NCBI GenBank assembly: GCA_045537455.1 | Contig: JAZSPM010000013.1 | Coordinates: 1-22,824, forward strand | DNA length: 22,824 nt | From: Ornithomonoglobus_A sp045537455 | Lineage (GTDB): Bacteria > Bacillota > Clostridia > UBA1381 | Direction of reading: 5' to 3' | Part shown: positions 14,808 through 22,568 of the stretch, in pieces | Numbering within the stretch: the stretch's first letter is position 1 | Layout of the letters: each line of letters starts with the position of its first letter | Program-made: the position numbers and the translations under genes | Notes under the pieces: model-generated | The model's database searches: none | Seen by the model: the letters and a program-made list of their open reading frames with translations, nothing else | What the model was told of the DNA's origin: nothing

Positions 14808-15536
14808 TTATAATTTCATTCCACCGTCTACTACAAGGTCAATACCTGTTATATATCTTCCGGCATCAGAGCATAAAAGCAGTGCTGCTCCTGACATATC
14901 CTCTGCATCTCCTGCATATCCCATAGGAATGCCCTGCATCACAAGCTTATTGTATTCCTTGTCGGCAAGAGCTTCTTCATTTCTTGGAGTTGCTATTACA
15001 CCGGGTGCAAGGTTATTGACAGTAATCCCAAAAGGTGCAAGCTGCTTTGCAAGATTTGTAACCAAGCTCATCTGAGCTGATTTTGAAGCAGCATAAATTG
15101 CCATATCCTTATGTGGCTTATACTGCTGAACACTGCCGACAGTCACTATTCTGCCCCATTTATTTTCCTGCATCTTTTTTGCATATTTCTGAATTGCCTC
15201 AAATGAGCTTTTAAAATTTGTTCTTATCTGAACATCAAGTTCATCAGATGTTATTTTATCCCATGCATTCCTAATCTGAACAGAAGCGTTCAGAACAAGA
15301 ATATCAACATCGCCTGTTGCTCTATACAGCTTATCAATACAGCCATCTTCTGATAAATTCGCACATACAGGAACAGAATTTTTAATTTGCTCCGAAGCTC
15401 TTTTGCACTTTTCCATATTTGAAGCACCATGTACAAAAACCTTTGCACCATGCTCTGACAAGCACTTAGCTATTGCAAAGCCTATGCCCTGAGTTGAGCC
15501 TGTTACAAGCGCTGTTTTTCCTGTTAAATCAAACAT
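14808..15536 (-). CDS. Short-chain dehydrogenase/reductase (SDR)
   Basis: A 242-residue classical SDR. The Rossmann dinucleotide motif TGSTQGIG is at 12-19, NAS (usually NAG) at 83-85, catalytic Ser135, and the YAASK pair Tyr148/Lys152; the C-terminus DLVVDGGM fits the family. Position 37, after the second strand (VFVHG), lacks the acidic residue that usually selects NAD, so cofactor preference is open. Together with the UxuA-type gene it could act like the SDR-type fructuronate reductase of Gram-positives (UxuB/YjmF) or as an aldose/aldonate dehydrogenase; the sequence alone does not decide. Its start overlaps the cupin gene by 13 bases in another frame, with GGAGGGAG within the cupin's last codons, so the two are translationally coupled. 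Confidence 0.88.
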   Translation of the reverse strand: MFDLTGKTALVTGSTQGIGFAIAKCLSEHGAKVFVHGASNMEKCKRASEQIKNSVPVCANLSEDGCIDKLYRATGDVDILVLNASVQIRNAWDKITSDELDVQIRTNFKSSFEAIQKYAKKMQENKWGRIVTVGSVQQYKPHKDMAIYAASKSAQMSLVTNLAKQLAPFGITVNNLAPGVIATPRNEEALADKEYNKLVMQGIPMGYAGDAEDMSGAALLLCSDAGRYITGIDLVVDGGMKL

Positions 15537-15889
15537 TTACTTTCTCCCTCCTCATAGTGGTACTCACTGTTTTTTTCGCCAGTATCACTATTCTCTACTA
15601 CAATAACTTTTGAGTTTTCAGACATAGATATACAGTGCCATTCGCCACATTTCACATTGTAAATCTTACCCAATTCCATAATATATTTTTTCTTTTCTTT
15701 TCCAATGTACAAAGTCGCTTGTCCAGAAATAAGCACAAAAACCTCATCTGTTTCTAAGTGCCTCTCCATTTTGCATAAATTCTTATCAAGCAACCTTTCA
15801 GTCGAATTAACTAATGCTACTCTCCACCCATTATAATCAAGCATAGGTTTATAGCCTTCACCATTAAACTCATATATTTCCAACCCCAT
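15524..15889 (-). CDS. Small single-domain cupin protein
   Basis: A 121-residue protein that reads as one cupin beta-barrel: ERHLETDEVFVLISGQATLYIG (about 42-63) gives the first cupin motif with a histidine and glutamates, and GEWHCISM the second, with another histidine. Cupins of this size near sugar-acid genes are often isomerases, epimerases or ligand sensors, but I do not recognise a specific family and no function is proposed beyond metal or sugar binding. It starts one base after the UxuA stop (TAATATG), with GGAGG ten bases upstream, and overlaps the SDR by 13 bases, so it belongs firmly to the operon. Confidence 0.7.
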   Translation of the reverse strand: MGLEIYEFNGEGYKPMLDYNGWRVALVNSTERLLDKNLCKMERHLETDEVFVLISGQATLYIGKEKKKYIMELGKIYNVKCGEWHCISMSENSKVIVVENSDTGEKNSEYHYEEGESKCLI

Positions 15890-15890
15890 A

Positions 15891-16829
15891 TTAAATCGCC
15901 TCCAGAATCCCTTTTAGATATCCGATAGCGTATAGCCTTCCCAATGCTGTATATCCTGCGGTTTCCTGTTTTTCGCCCGCCATTAAAGGAACATGGTCAA
16001 CCCTTATTGGTACATCAACATTACATGATTTATAGAGTTTCATGATGTCAGCCATATTAATTTCGCCGTTATCATGGAAAGTCTCACGAAAGCTTGTTTT
16101 TACGCCTGTCGCATTTCTGAAATGTATAAACATTATTTTATCCGCAAATCTCGGAATAATTTTGTTCAAATCCTCACCCATCATTTTATATGTCGCCTGA
16201 CACATTGTGATACCAAGGTTTTTGGACTTTTTAATATTCATTGCTTTTTCAATATTATCAGCACTTATCATAATTCTTTCCACATCACCAAGACGCGCTA
16301 AAGGCGGATCGTCAGGGTGCAGTGCAAGATTTATATTATACTTTTCTGCATACGGAATAACCGCATCTATGAAATATTTATAATTATCCCAAAGCTCCTG
16401 CTGAGTTATTTTTTTATCAGTCGGTGTAAAGTCATTTACATCAAAGCCTGTAACCAACGCTCCTCCACGCTCCTGTATCTCACTCGAAGTCCTGAGCCAT
16501 CCGATATGTGCCATCCAGTTAAAGCATATTGTACGAATATCAAGCTTGTCCATAAACGAAAACATTTTTATTACTTTTTCAATACATTCATCACGCTTTT
16601 CATCACCTGCTTTAATATGGTCATGAAGCTCATTCGGCATAGGTTCTATTATGACGGGAGTTATGCCAAAATCAGTGAATCTTTTATGCACAGCTTCCCA
16701 ATGAGAATAATCACAAATATCAAACTCCGCAGTTTCAGGCAGACGTATAACTCCATGCTTTACTCCGCACTGCTTTGCAAAATCCCATGTTATATCTCTT
16801 TCACTTCTGAAATAATCCGTTAAAAGCAT
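15891..16829 (-). CDS. uxuA: UxuA-family D-mannonate dehydratase
   Basis: A 312-residue TIM-barrel dehydratase. In the known family the reaction is D-mannonate to 2-keto-3-deoxy-D-gluconate, with a divalent metal. Signatures are LHPDDPP at 170-176, Cys210 in GITMCQAT, His236 in FIHFRN, the FHDNGEINMADIM segment at 251-263, and VDHVPLM with GYTALGRLYAIGYLKG near the end; together they give the metal and catalytic ligands of UxuA. It is some 40-80 residues shorter than common UxuA proteins, mainly by missing loops, so it may be a subfamily with another aldonic acid as substrate. It follows the enolase-superfamily gene by four bases, with GGAG in that gene's last codons. No uxaC or uxaB is nearby. 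Confidence 0.85.
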   Translation of the reverse strand: MLLTDYFRSERDITWDFAKQCGVKHGVIRLPETAEFDICDYSHWEAVHKRFTDFGITPVIIEPMPNELHDHIKAGDEKRDECIEKVIKMFSFMDKLDIRTICFNWMAHIGWLRTSSEIQERGGALVTGFDVNDFTPTDKKITQQELWDNYKYFIDAVIPYAEKYNINLALHPDDPPLARLGDVERIMISADNIEKAMNIKKSKNLGITMCQATYKMMGEDLNKIIPRFADKIMFIHFRNATGVKTSFRETFHDNGEINMADIMKLYKSCNVDVPIRVDHVPLMAGEKQETAGYTALGRLYAIGYLKGILEAI

Positions 16830-16833
16830 TTAT

Positions 16834-18204
16834 TTAACTCCATTCTCTGTCGTTAGCCCATTCATTATCCCATTGCGTTGTAGGCTCCCACTGTCCCGGA
16901 TAATCCTTATGAATATGCTCCGCTATAAGCTCTTCATTAAGTGCATCAATACCAAGTCCCGGCTTATTCGGAACATTAACAAAGCCATCCTTGAAGATAG
17001 GATTGTCAATACCGATTGCAAGGTCATTCCACCATGGAATGTCCACTGAATGAAATTCAACAGCAAGGCAATTCTGAACCGCTGCAGCTGCATGAACCGC
17101 CGCCATACATGCAATCGGACTTTCTGCCATATGTATTGCCATCGCCACTCCATACTTATCGCACATATTACCAAGCTTTTTCATTTCCAATGCACCGCCG
17201 ACTGTAAGCATATCAGGATGCACAACCGATACTCCACCACTCGCCATAAGAGGCTCAAAATTTTCTGCAAGATATATATCCTCGCCTGTACAGATTGGTA
17301 CATTACAAGCATTGGCAATCTTTACATAGTGATTTGTATAATGCCACGGTGCTATATCCTCAACCCATGCAATATTATACTTTTCAAGACGTCTCGCAAA
17401 GCGTATGCAATCCTCAATGCATACATGACCGAAATGATCAATAGCAAGCGGAACCTCATAGCCAATCACATCACGAACCTGTTTTACATAATCCTCAAGA
17501 TAGTCCATACCCTTTTCTGTAAGATGAATACCTGTTGCATGATGAGGAATTGTAAATATCTCGTAGTTCTTGCCAAGCATCAAATCACGGTCAATAGAGC
17601 CTGACTGATGGTTTATAGCCTTCATGGAGTATTTTTTAATATCCTCCAAAAATCCCGACGGTGCGTTTAAACATCCCGGTTCATCAAGCATAAGCTCAAT
17701 ACCCAAATCCATTTTCAGGAATGTAAAGCCCTGTTCCATACGTTTCTTTAAAGCATGGCCCATATCTGTTCCCGTATGCTTTCCGTCAACATCTGTATCA
17801 CAATACATTCTGACCTTATCACGGAACTTACCGCCAAGCATCTGCCATAGCGGAACACCCCATGCTTTACCTGCCAAGTCCCAAAGAGCTATTTCTATAC
17901 CTGAAACACCGCCTCCTTGACGTGAGTGACCGCCAAATTGCTTTATTCTTCTGAACAGCTTATCAACATTACAAGGATTTTCACCTACAAGTCTTGATTT
18001 TAACATAAGAGCATATGTAGCACTTGATGCATCTCTTACTTCGCCGTAACCAACTATCCCCTGATTTGTGTAAATCTTTATCAATGGGCAGTGCTTTGGT
18101 GCTCCATTAATATTTGTTACTCTTATATCCGTTATTTTTAATTCTGATGGATTAGAGCAAATGTTTATATTCTCGCTCAACATTTCTTTAATTGATGTAT
18201 TCAT
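16834..18204 (-). CDS. Enolase-superfamily sugar-acid dehydratase (mandelate racemase/muconate lactonizing type)
   Basis: A 456-residue protein with the superfamily's capping domain (about 20-135) and barrel. The metal ligands are visible: Asp256 in AIDHFGH, Glu282 in WVEDIAPW and Glu308 in CTGEDIYL; His358 in AIHMAESP and Lys164 in FLKMD are candidate acid/base residues. An insertion of about 60 residues (around 170-235) between second strand and ligands makes it longer than typical members (about 380-400). The subfamily is common in plant-polysaccharide loci and usually called galactonate- or mandelate-racemase-like; the substrate is unknown. I start at the ATG at 18204, six bases after AAGGAGG. 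An in-frame ATG at 18222 lies before that Shine-Dalgarno with only a weak AAGGGA of its own. It is the first gene of the operon. Confidence 0.85.
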   Translation of the reverse strand: MNTSIKEMLSENINICSNPSELKITDIRVTNINGAPKHCPLIKIYTNQGIVGYGEVRDASSATYALMLKSRLVGENPCNVDKLFRRIKQFGGHSRQGGGVSGIEIALWDLAGKAWGVPLWQMLGGKFRDKVRMYCDTDVDGKHTGTDMGHALKKRMEQGFTFLKMDLGIELMLDEPGCLNAPSGFLEDIKKYSMKAINHQSGSIDRDLMLGKNYEIFTIPHHATGIHLTEKGMDYLEDYVKQVRDVIGYEVPLAIDHFGHVCIEDCIRFARRLEKYNIAWVEDIAPWHYTNHYVKIANACNVPICTGEDIYLAENFEPLMASGGVSVVHPDMLTVGGALEMKKLGNMCDKYGVAMAIHMAESPIACMAAVHAAAAVQNCLAVEFHSVDIPWWNDLAIGIDNPIFKDGFVNVPNKPGLGIDALNEELIAEHIHKDYPGQWEPTTQWDNEWANDREWS

Positions 18205-18215
18205 AATATTCCTCC

Positions 18216-18244
18216 TTGACATTTTGTCCCTTTTATTTTATAAT
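18216..18244 (+). promoter_or_regulatory. Promoter of the AraC-family regulator
   Basis: TTGACA (18216-18221), exactly 17 bases, TATAAT (18239-18244): a perfect sigma-A consensus reading towards the regulator, start near 18251. It lies wholly inside the 5' leader of the divergent dehydratase operon, directly beside that operon's ribosome binding site. Confidence 0.85.
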
Positions 18245-18247
18245 TAG

Positions 18248-18286
18248 AGTATAACATAGCAAAAACACAAATTCATCCGCTATGTT
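18248..18286 (-). promoter_or_regulatory. Operator-like inverted repeat and candidate promoter of the dehydratase operon
   Basis: AACATAGC (18253-18260) and its reverse complement GCTATGTT (18279-18286) are separated by 18 bases. On the minus strand a TATACT (18253-18248) could be the -10, and 17 bases upstream is only ATGAAT, a poor -35 lying between the two half-sites. This is the look of an activator-dependent promoter with the regulator bound around -35. It would also place the repeat in the regulator's own leader. Confidence 0.55.
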
Positions 18287-18327
18287 TCAAAGTTTATCCA
18301 CTATATTTGGATTTTGAGGAGAATATC

Positions 18328-19197
18328 ATGCAGTTTGCAGAGAAATACTTATACGATAAACAAAATCAGCCATTACTTAAGATTTACCATTCTGTTGTTG
18401 CTGCCGGAAAACGTCAGTATTGGGAGCATCATCATACAGAATGTGAGCTATCCTTTGTTTTATCGGGCGGCGGGAATTATCTCGTCGATAAAAAGGATTA
18501 TACTTTTCAAAGAAACGATGTACTGATTTTTAATTCAGAGGAACGCCATTTCATATCGGAAATAAGCGATTGTGAACCCTTCGAAATGATAGGAATAAAA
18601 TTTGAGCCGAGAATTTTGTGGTCAGACGGAGATTTTCCGGATAGTAAAGAGCTTTTACGCATATTTTTTAACCGAAGTAAAAGCTTTGAAAATCTTATAG
18701 ACCGTAACAACCCATCAACCGCTGAAATTGCAAAGCTTATTTTTTCAATAGAGCACGAGCTTGAAGAAAAAAATTTCAATTATCAGATGCTTGTAAAAAT
18801 GCATTTATTTACTATTCTGACACTTCTTATACGAAACTACGGATATGTTGCAGAAGAAGCGGCGTATACGAAATACAAAGATGTTTTTACAAGACTTAAT
18901 CAAACACTTACTTACATAGATGAAAATCTATCTCAGCCCCTGGAGCTTGAAGCCCTCGCAAAAATTGCAATGATGAATAAAACATATTTTTGTACGGTAT
19001 TTAAAAAATTCAACGGAATTTCTCCATGGGATTATATTTCTATAAAAAGAACAGAAAAAGCAATACAGCTTTTAAAGACAACTAACCTTACAAAGCTTGA
19101 GATTGCCATGCAATGCGGATTTTCAAGTCACTCAAACTTTTATAAAATATTTAAGAAAATAACAGGAAAATCCCCGAGCTTTTATTCCGGAGTATGA
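18328..19197 (+). CDS. AraC-family transcriptional regulator
   Basis: A 289-residue regulator. The N-terminal 140 residues form a cupin-like sensor (HHHTECELSFVLSGGGNYLV, then RNDVLIFNSEERHFI), the typical sugar-binding arm of AraC proteins. The C-terminal 100 residues carry two helix-turn-helix motifs: LEALAKIAMMNKTYFCTVFK and the diagnostic LEIAMQCGFSSHSNFYKIFK, ending in TGKSPSFY. It is divergent from the six-gene carbohydrate operon and most likely activates it in response to a pathway sugar or acid; autoregulation is possible because the inverted repeat sits at its own start. The ATG at 18328 has GAGGAG seven bases upstream; an in-frame TTG at 18307 lies before that site and is not favoured. 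Confidence 0.9.
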   Translation: MQFAEKYLYDKQNQPLLKIYHSVVAAGKRQYWEHHHTECELSFVLSGGGNYLVDKKDYTFQRNDVLIFNSEERHFISEISDCEPFEMIGIKFEPRILWSDGDFPDSKELLRIFFNRSKSFENLIDRNNPSTAEIAKLIFSIEHELEEKNFNYQMLVKMHLFTILTLLIRNYGYVAEEAAYTKYKDVFTRLNQTLTYIDENLSQPLELEALAKIAMMNKTYFCTVFKKFNGISPWDYISIKRTEKAIQLLKTTNLTKLEIAMQCGFSSHSNFYKIFKKITGKSPSFYSGV

Positions 19198-19217
19198 ATA
19201 AAGCTCAGGGATTTTTT
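19171..19217. terminator. Terminator at the end of the AraC gene, shared with the convergent SLH gene
   Basis: CCCCGAGCTTTTATTC (19172-19187) pairs with GAATAAAGCTCAGGG (about 19196-19210) with single-base bulges, and TTTTTT follows. The 5' arm is within the last codons of the regulator. On the opposite strand the hairpin is followed by a weaker GATTTTCC, so it may also end the SLH gene transcript. Confidence 0.8.
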
Positions 19218-21186
19218 AATTTTGACAATTATAAAGCATAACTGTACCCTCTGCACGGGTAATACTGTTATTCGGGCGTATAGTATTATCGCTATAGCCT
19301 TTTACTATTCCGGCACTTACAAGCTTTGTTATACCGTCTCTTGCCCATTCAGGAATATCGTCATCATCTGCAAATGCAGTTTCTGAATAATTTTCAATCT
19401 GCAATACACGATTAAGCATCGTCATAGCCTCTGCTCGGGTAACAGGACTGTTCGGGTCAAAATACAGCGTTTCTCCTCCGTCATCGGATTTGCCGTTCAT
19501 TATACCGCTGCCGTAAACTGCTTTAATGTATGGAACCGCCCATTCCTGTATATAACTATAATCTTCAAACGGAAGCTGTACACTTTCATATTCTGATAAA
19601 TCAAGCTTTTGGAATCTGCTGATTATTGCCGCAAATTCCGAACGTGTCATCTGATTATCAGGATTAAAGATATATCCGTTTTCAGTTTCTGTTCCGTTTA
19701 TTATTTCAATATCAGACATTGCTTCTATCTGTTGCTTTGCCCAATGCATCTGAATATCCGAAAAATACTGTCTGTGTACAGTTATAGAATATTCCTTATC
19801 ATGAACTTTTACAAGCACGTTACCAACTATATCAAAATATATTTTTCTGTCGTTTAAAACCGCATTTTCAACACTTATTTCAACACCTGATGTATCTTCC
19901 ATTTTATAATTATTGGTATCATAGCATTCAATATTTAATTCAGCTTCATCTCCAAGATAATAGGTATCGTATAGATTCTGTACGTTTGCTATCCATATTT
20001 CTCCCGTAGGCTTTCTGTTATCCTTTAAGAAAATATAGTTTGCCACACTTCTCGGATTTCCGTCAGAAGGACTGTTCATCACTTTAAAGCTGTCACTTCC
20101 GCTAAGAAGTGCACTCATAACAGTTGAGCCACCTCCGTCAAGATTTATTGCATCTACACAGCCAAGCTCTTTCATCCTATGTGCCAAATCAGTTATAGTT
20201 GCTCCGTAGCTGTAGCCGGTTTGTCTGCCATCAAGAGTATACATAATAATATTACCATCAGGCTTTATACCTATTGCAGTTCTTGGTGCTATTCCTGCTT
20301 CAAAGCCCGAACCTATCTCGCCGTTTTTAAGAAGTCTGCCGCCAACTGTGCTTGTTCCCTCAACAGCTTCACCCCAAAGATTTTTTTCAGAATTAACTGC
20401 TCTTATTTGTAACGTAACTTCATCACCTATATTTAAACCGTTAATGAAATCCTTCATTTCAGGCTTGCCAAAATCCTTATCTATAACAAGGATAATTTTA
20501 CCGTCAGGTATTGCTATTTCTCCATGATATTCAAAATGCTCTTCAACAGTTATTTGCATATCTGTATTTATCTTCATGTCGCCCTCTGATGGTGAGCATA
20601 TTACAAAAATACAGTTTCCGTTGGTTTTTGAATTATTACCGAATTTATCATTAAGCATGAATATCGGGTCAAAGCCGTGCTGATACCATTTATTAAGACA
20701 CATTATATCAACACTTTTTCCATTATGCAACGCTGTAATATCCACCTCAAGATTATCTATAAAAGCCGTACCGTCCTCACGGAAACCTATCGCAGGCTGT
20801 GCTTCGTCAACCTTAGAAACCAACTCTCCGCCACTTATGGTAGTTCCCATAGGCAGTCCTGTTTTAAAAGAAAAATAATCTGCGTTTATACCTGCAACTA
20901 CTCTGTTACCTTCATCATATACTTTATCAGCCACCGTATTTATATCAGACTGTCCCCATTGCGAGCCATCGTTTGCCACTACAGGAACGGCATCGGTATT
21001 AGGCGTATATTCAACATAAAATTCCGTTTGTTTACCTACAAGCTCGTCATCAAATTCTGTTTTATGAAAAACGCTGTATGCACCCATATCATTTGAAAAA
21101 CTGTTTAATACGTTCCCAAACACAGCCGCATCAACAGATATGCTATGAATGAGAAGTAATGCAACAATCAATGCTGTTTTTTTCAT
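19216..21186 (-). CDS. Secreted phosphodiester glycosidase (NAGPA) domain protein with three SLH repeats
   Basis: A 656-residue exported protein. Residues 1-20 form a signal peptide (LLLIHSISVDAA). The region about 60-400 is an NAGPA-type domain: GINADYFS near the start, GRLLKNGEIGSG, APRTAIGIKPDGNIIMYTLDGR and the signature DAINLDGGGSTVMSA near 345-358. Members include the human 'uncovering' enzyme that removes N-acetylglucosamine from a phosphodiester; bacterial ones are thought to act on wall or capsule glycans. After a beta-rich linker, three S-layer homology repeats (about 474-539, 540-604, 605-656; each with TR(S/A)E) should attach the protein to pyruvylated wall polymer. It has its own promoter (21220-21248). 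AGAAGG precedes the ATG. Function on a particular glycan is not established. Confidence 0.88.
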   Translation of the reverse strand: MKKTALIVALLLIHSISVDAAVFGNVLNSFSNDMGAYSVFHKTEFDDELVGKQTEFYVEYTPNTDAVPVVANDGSQWGQSDINTVADKVYDEGNRVVAGINADYFSFKTGLPMGTTISGGELVSKVDEAQPAIGFREDGTAFIDNLEVDITALHNGKSVDIMCLNKWYQHGFDPIFMLNDKFGNNSKTNGNCIFVICSPSEGDMKINTDMQITVEEHFEYHGEIAIPDGKIILVIDKDFGKPEMKDFINGLNIGDEVTLQIRAVNSEKNLWGEAVEGTSTVGGRLLKNGEIGSGFEAGIAPRTAIGIKPDGNIIMYTLDGRQTGYSYGATITDLAHRMKELGCVDAINLDGGGSTVMSALLSGSDSFKVMNSPSDGNPRSVANYIFLKDNRKPTGEIWIANVQNLYDTYYLGDEAELNIECYDTNNYKMEDTSGVEISVENAVLNDRKIYFDIVGNVLVKVHDKEYSITVHRQYFSDIQMHWAKQQIEAMSDIEIINGTETENGYIFNPDNQMTRSEFAAIISRFQKLDLSEYESVQLPFEDYSYIQEWAVPYIKAVYGSGIMNGKSDDGGETLYFDPNSPVTRAEAMTMLNRVLQIENYSETAFADDDDIPEWARDGITKLVSAGIVKGYSDNTIRPNNSITRAEGTVMLYNCQN

Positions 21187-21219
21187 TAATACAACCTTCT
21201 TTACTTTTAATCTTTTTCT

Positions 21220-21248
21220 ATTGTATCATAAAAAAGCATTCTTGTAAA
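21220..21248 (-). promoter_or_regulatory. Promoter of the NAGPA/SLH gene
   Basis: On the minus strand, TTTACA (21248-21243), 17 bases, TACAAT (21225-21220): five of six matches in each element. It sits in the 80-base gap after the LonB-like gene, where I find no strong terminator. Confidence 0.75.
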
Positions 21249-21266
21249 TTGTATTTTTTGTAATTC

Positions 21267-22328
21267 TTATGATTTTGTTCTTACAAATGAAATATCTATT
21301 ATTTTTTCATTATTTTTACTGTAATGTCCTGCCTTCACTACCCATTCCGCATCTTCAAATGTTGCCCTGTGACGATTTTCCAAAGCTGTTATATTAGACA
21401 TAGTCTGAAGCATCTTAACGCCATCTCGTCCGTTCTTTGCGTAATCTGCTATATATTCAAGCGCTTCATTATCAACCGACAATCCTATTTTTTCTTTTGC
21501 ATTGTTTAATATAGAAATTATATTTTCTCTTGTCAGTTCCGAGAAAAACACCTCAACGCATCTTGAACGAATCGCCTCAGGGATATCCTCCGGCTTCTTT
21601 GTTGTTGCACCTACCAATCTGAAATCCGCAGGCAGTCCGTTCCGGAAAATATCATGAATGTACGTCGGTATTTTTTTACAGCTTTCCGAATAATACGCAC
21701 TTTCAAAATATACCTTTCTATCCTCAAGAACCTTTAAAAGCCTGTTCATCTGTTCCGGATGAAGCTCACCTATTTCATCTACGAACAATACTCCACCGTG
21801 AGCCTTTGAAACAGCACCCTCTTTAGGCTGAGGTACTCCGGCTTCTCCATATACTCCCGCACCCTGATATATAGGGTCATGAACAGAACCGATTAACGGA
21901 TCTGCAACACTTCGTTCATCGTAACGCATAATAGTTGCATCTGCTTCTATAAACTTTGCATCCTTTAAAAACGGTGTACCGATACTCTTTTTTGCTTCTT
22001 CAAGAGCAAGCCTTGCGGCGGCAGTTTTCCCCACTCCCGGAGGCCCGTATATAATAACGTGCTGAGGATTTTTACCGCACAGTGCCGCTTTTAATGCTTT
22101 AATTCCATCCTCCTGTCCTACAATCCCGTCCATATGCGAAGGACGAGCCGCCTCCGTAAGAGGTTCGGTAAGAGATATATGACGCATTTTATTTATTCTT
22201 TCTGCCTCTGCCTTGTTATCAGCATTTGCAATCTTCTCTATTCCGCCTTCGTTCCTTAGCTTCATAAAAAAATACATTCCGATTACTATAGTAAAAAACA
22301 GCTGTATTGCCGCTATTAATCCATTCAT
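21267..22328 (-). CDS. LonB-like AAA+ ATPase lacking the Lon protease domain
   Basis: A 353-residue protein matching the ATPase half of sporulation protease LonB: an N-terminal membrane anchor (about 3-22), the linker RINKMRHISLTEPL, VGQEDGIKALKAALCG, Walker A GPPGVGKT at 95-102, DPLIGSVHDPIYQGAG, Walker B LFVDE at 181-185, sensor GATT at 240-243 and the AIRSRC arginine region at 252-257. Bacillus LonB is about 550 residues; this protein stops at the point where the serine-lysine protease domain would begin. The 80 bases downstream hold no remnant in any frame. It could be a protease-less remodelling factor or a decayed gene; the intact ATPase motifs favour function. GGAGG precedes the start, and a sigma-F-like promoter lies upstream. 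Confidence 0.85.
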   Translation of the reverse strand: MNGLIAAIQLFFTIVIGMYFFMKLRNEGGIEKIANADNKAEAERINKMRHISLTEPLTEAARPSHMDGIVGQEDGIKALKAALCGKNPQHVIIYGPPGVGKTAAARLALEEAKKSIGTPFLKDAKFIEADATIMRYDERSVADPLIGSVHDPIYQGAGVYGEAGVPQPKEGAVSKAHGGVLFVDEIGELHPEQMNRLLKVLEDRKVYFESAYYSESCKKIPTYIHDIFRNGLPADFRLVGATTKKPEDIPEAIRSRCVEVFFSELTRENIISILNNAKEKIGLSVDNEALEYIADYAKNGRDGVKMLQTMSNITALENRHRATFEDAEWVVKAGHYSKNNEKIIDISFVRTKS

Positions 22329-22362
22329 TTTTATTTCCTCCGTTAAAATTACCTTTAATTTT

Positions 22363-22390
22363 ATTTTTTCATGGTTTTTAATTCTTATGC
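22363..22390 (-). promoter_or_regulatory. Sigma-F-like promoter of the LonB-like gene
   Basis: On the minus strand, GCATA (22390-22386) is followed after 14 bases by TGAAAAAAT (22371-22363), close to the forespore sigma-F consensus (GYATA, about 15 bases, GGnnAnAnT) with one mismatch. LonB of Bacillus subtilis is known to be under sigma-F, which supports the reading, but the region is A+T-rich and the match could be chance. Confidence 0.5.
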
Positions 22391-22434
22391 TTAAAATAAA
22401 AATTGGTAAATTTATTTTAAAATCGAGGAGATAA

Positions 22435-22469
22435 AAGAACGGCTTAAAACCTACAGTTTAGCCGTTCTT
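22435..22469 (-). terminator. Terminator downstream of the phage-like gene
   Basis: On the minus strand, AAGAACGGC (22469-22461) and GCCGTTCTT (22443-22435) form a nine-base-pair stem, extended by AAAC/GTTT pairs with a bulge, followed by TTATC. It lies about 100 bases after the stop at 22569 and just upstream of the sigma-F-like promoter, insulating the LonB-like gene. Confidence 0.75.
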
Positions 22470-22498
22470 GTTGCTTTTATGCTTTTAATTAATTCAGT

Positions 22499-22520
22499 AT
22501 TTGTCCGTTATTTGTCCGTT
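22499..22520 (+). repeat. Tandem direct repeat, two copies of an 11-base unit
   Basis: ATTTGTCCGTT occurs at 22499-22509 and again at 22510-22520 without a gap. It lies in the roughly 100-base non-coding stretch between the phage-like gene and its terminator. No function is visible. Confidence 0.8.
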
Positions 22521-22568
22521 ACAATGTATATCATATTCCAAAAGTATTTAACCTATGTTATGCTTTTC

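Noticed and set aside
16317..17604. Plus-strand open frames of 168 and 184 codons opposite uxuA and the enolase-superfamily gene.
   Set aside because: They are antisense to well-supported enzymes, lack ribosome binding sites and give Cys/His/Ile-rich nonsense typical of antisense frames.
21187..21266. Remnant of the LonB protease domain downstream of the ATPase stop.
   Set aside because: All frames of the 80-base gap were read; they give no Lon-like residues and hold the promoter of the next gene instead.
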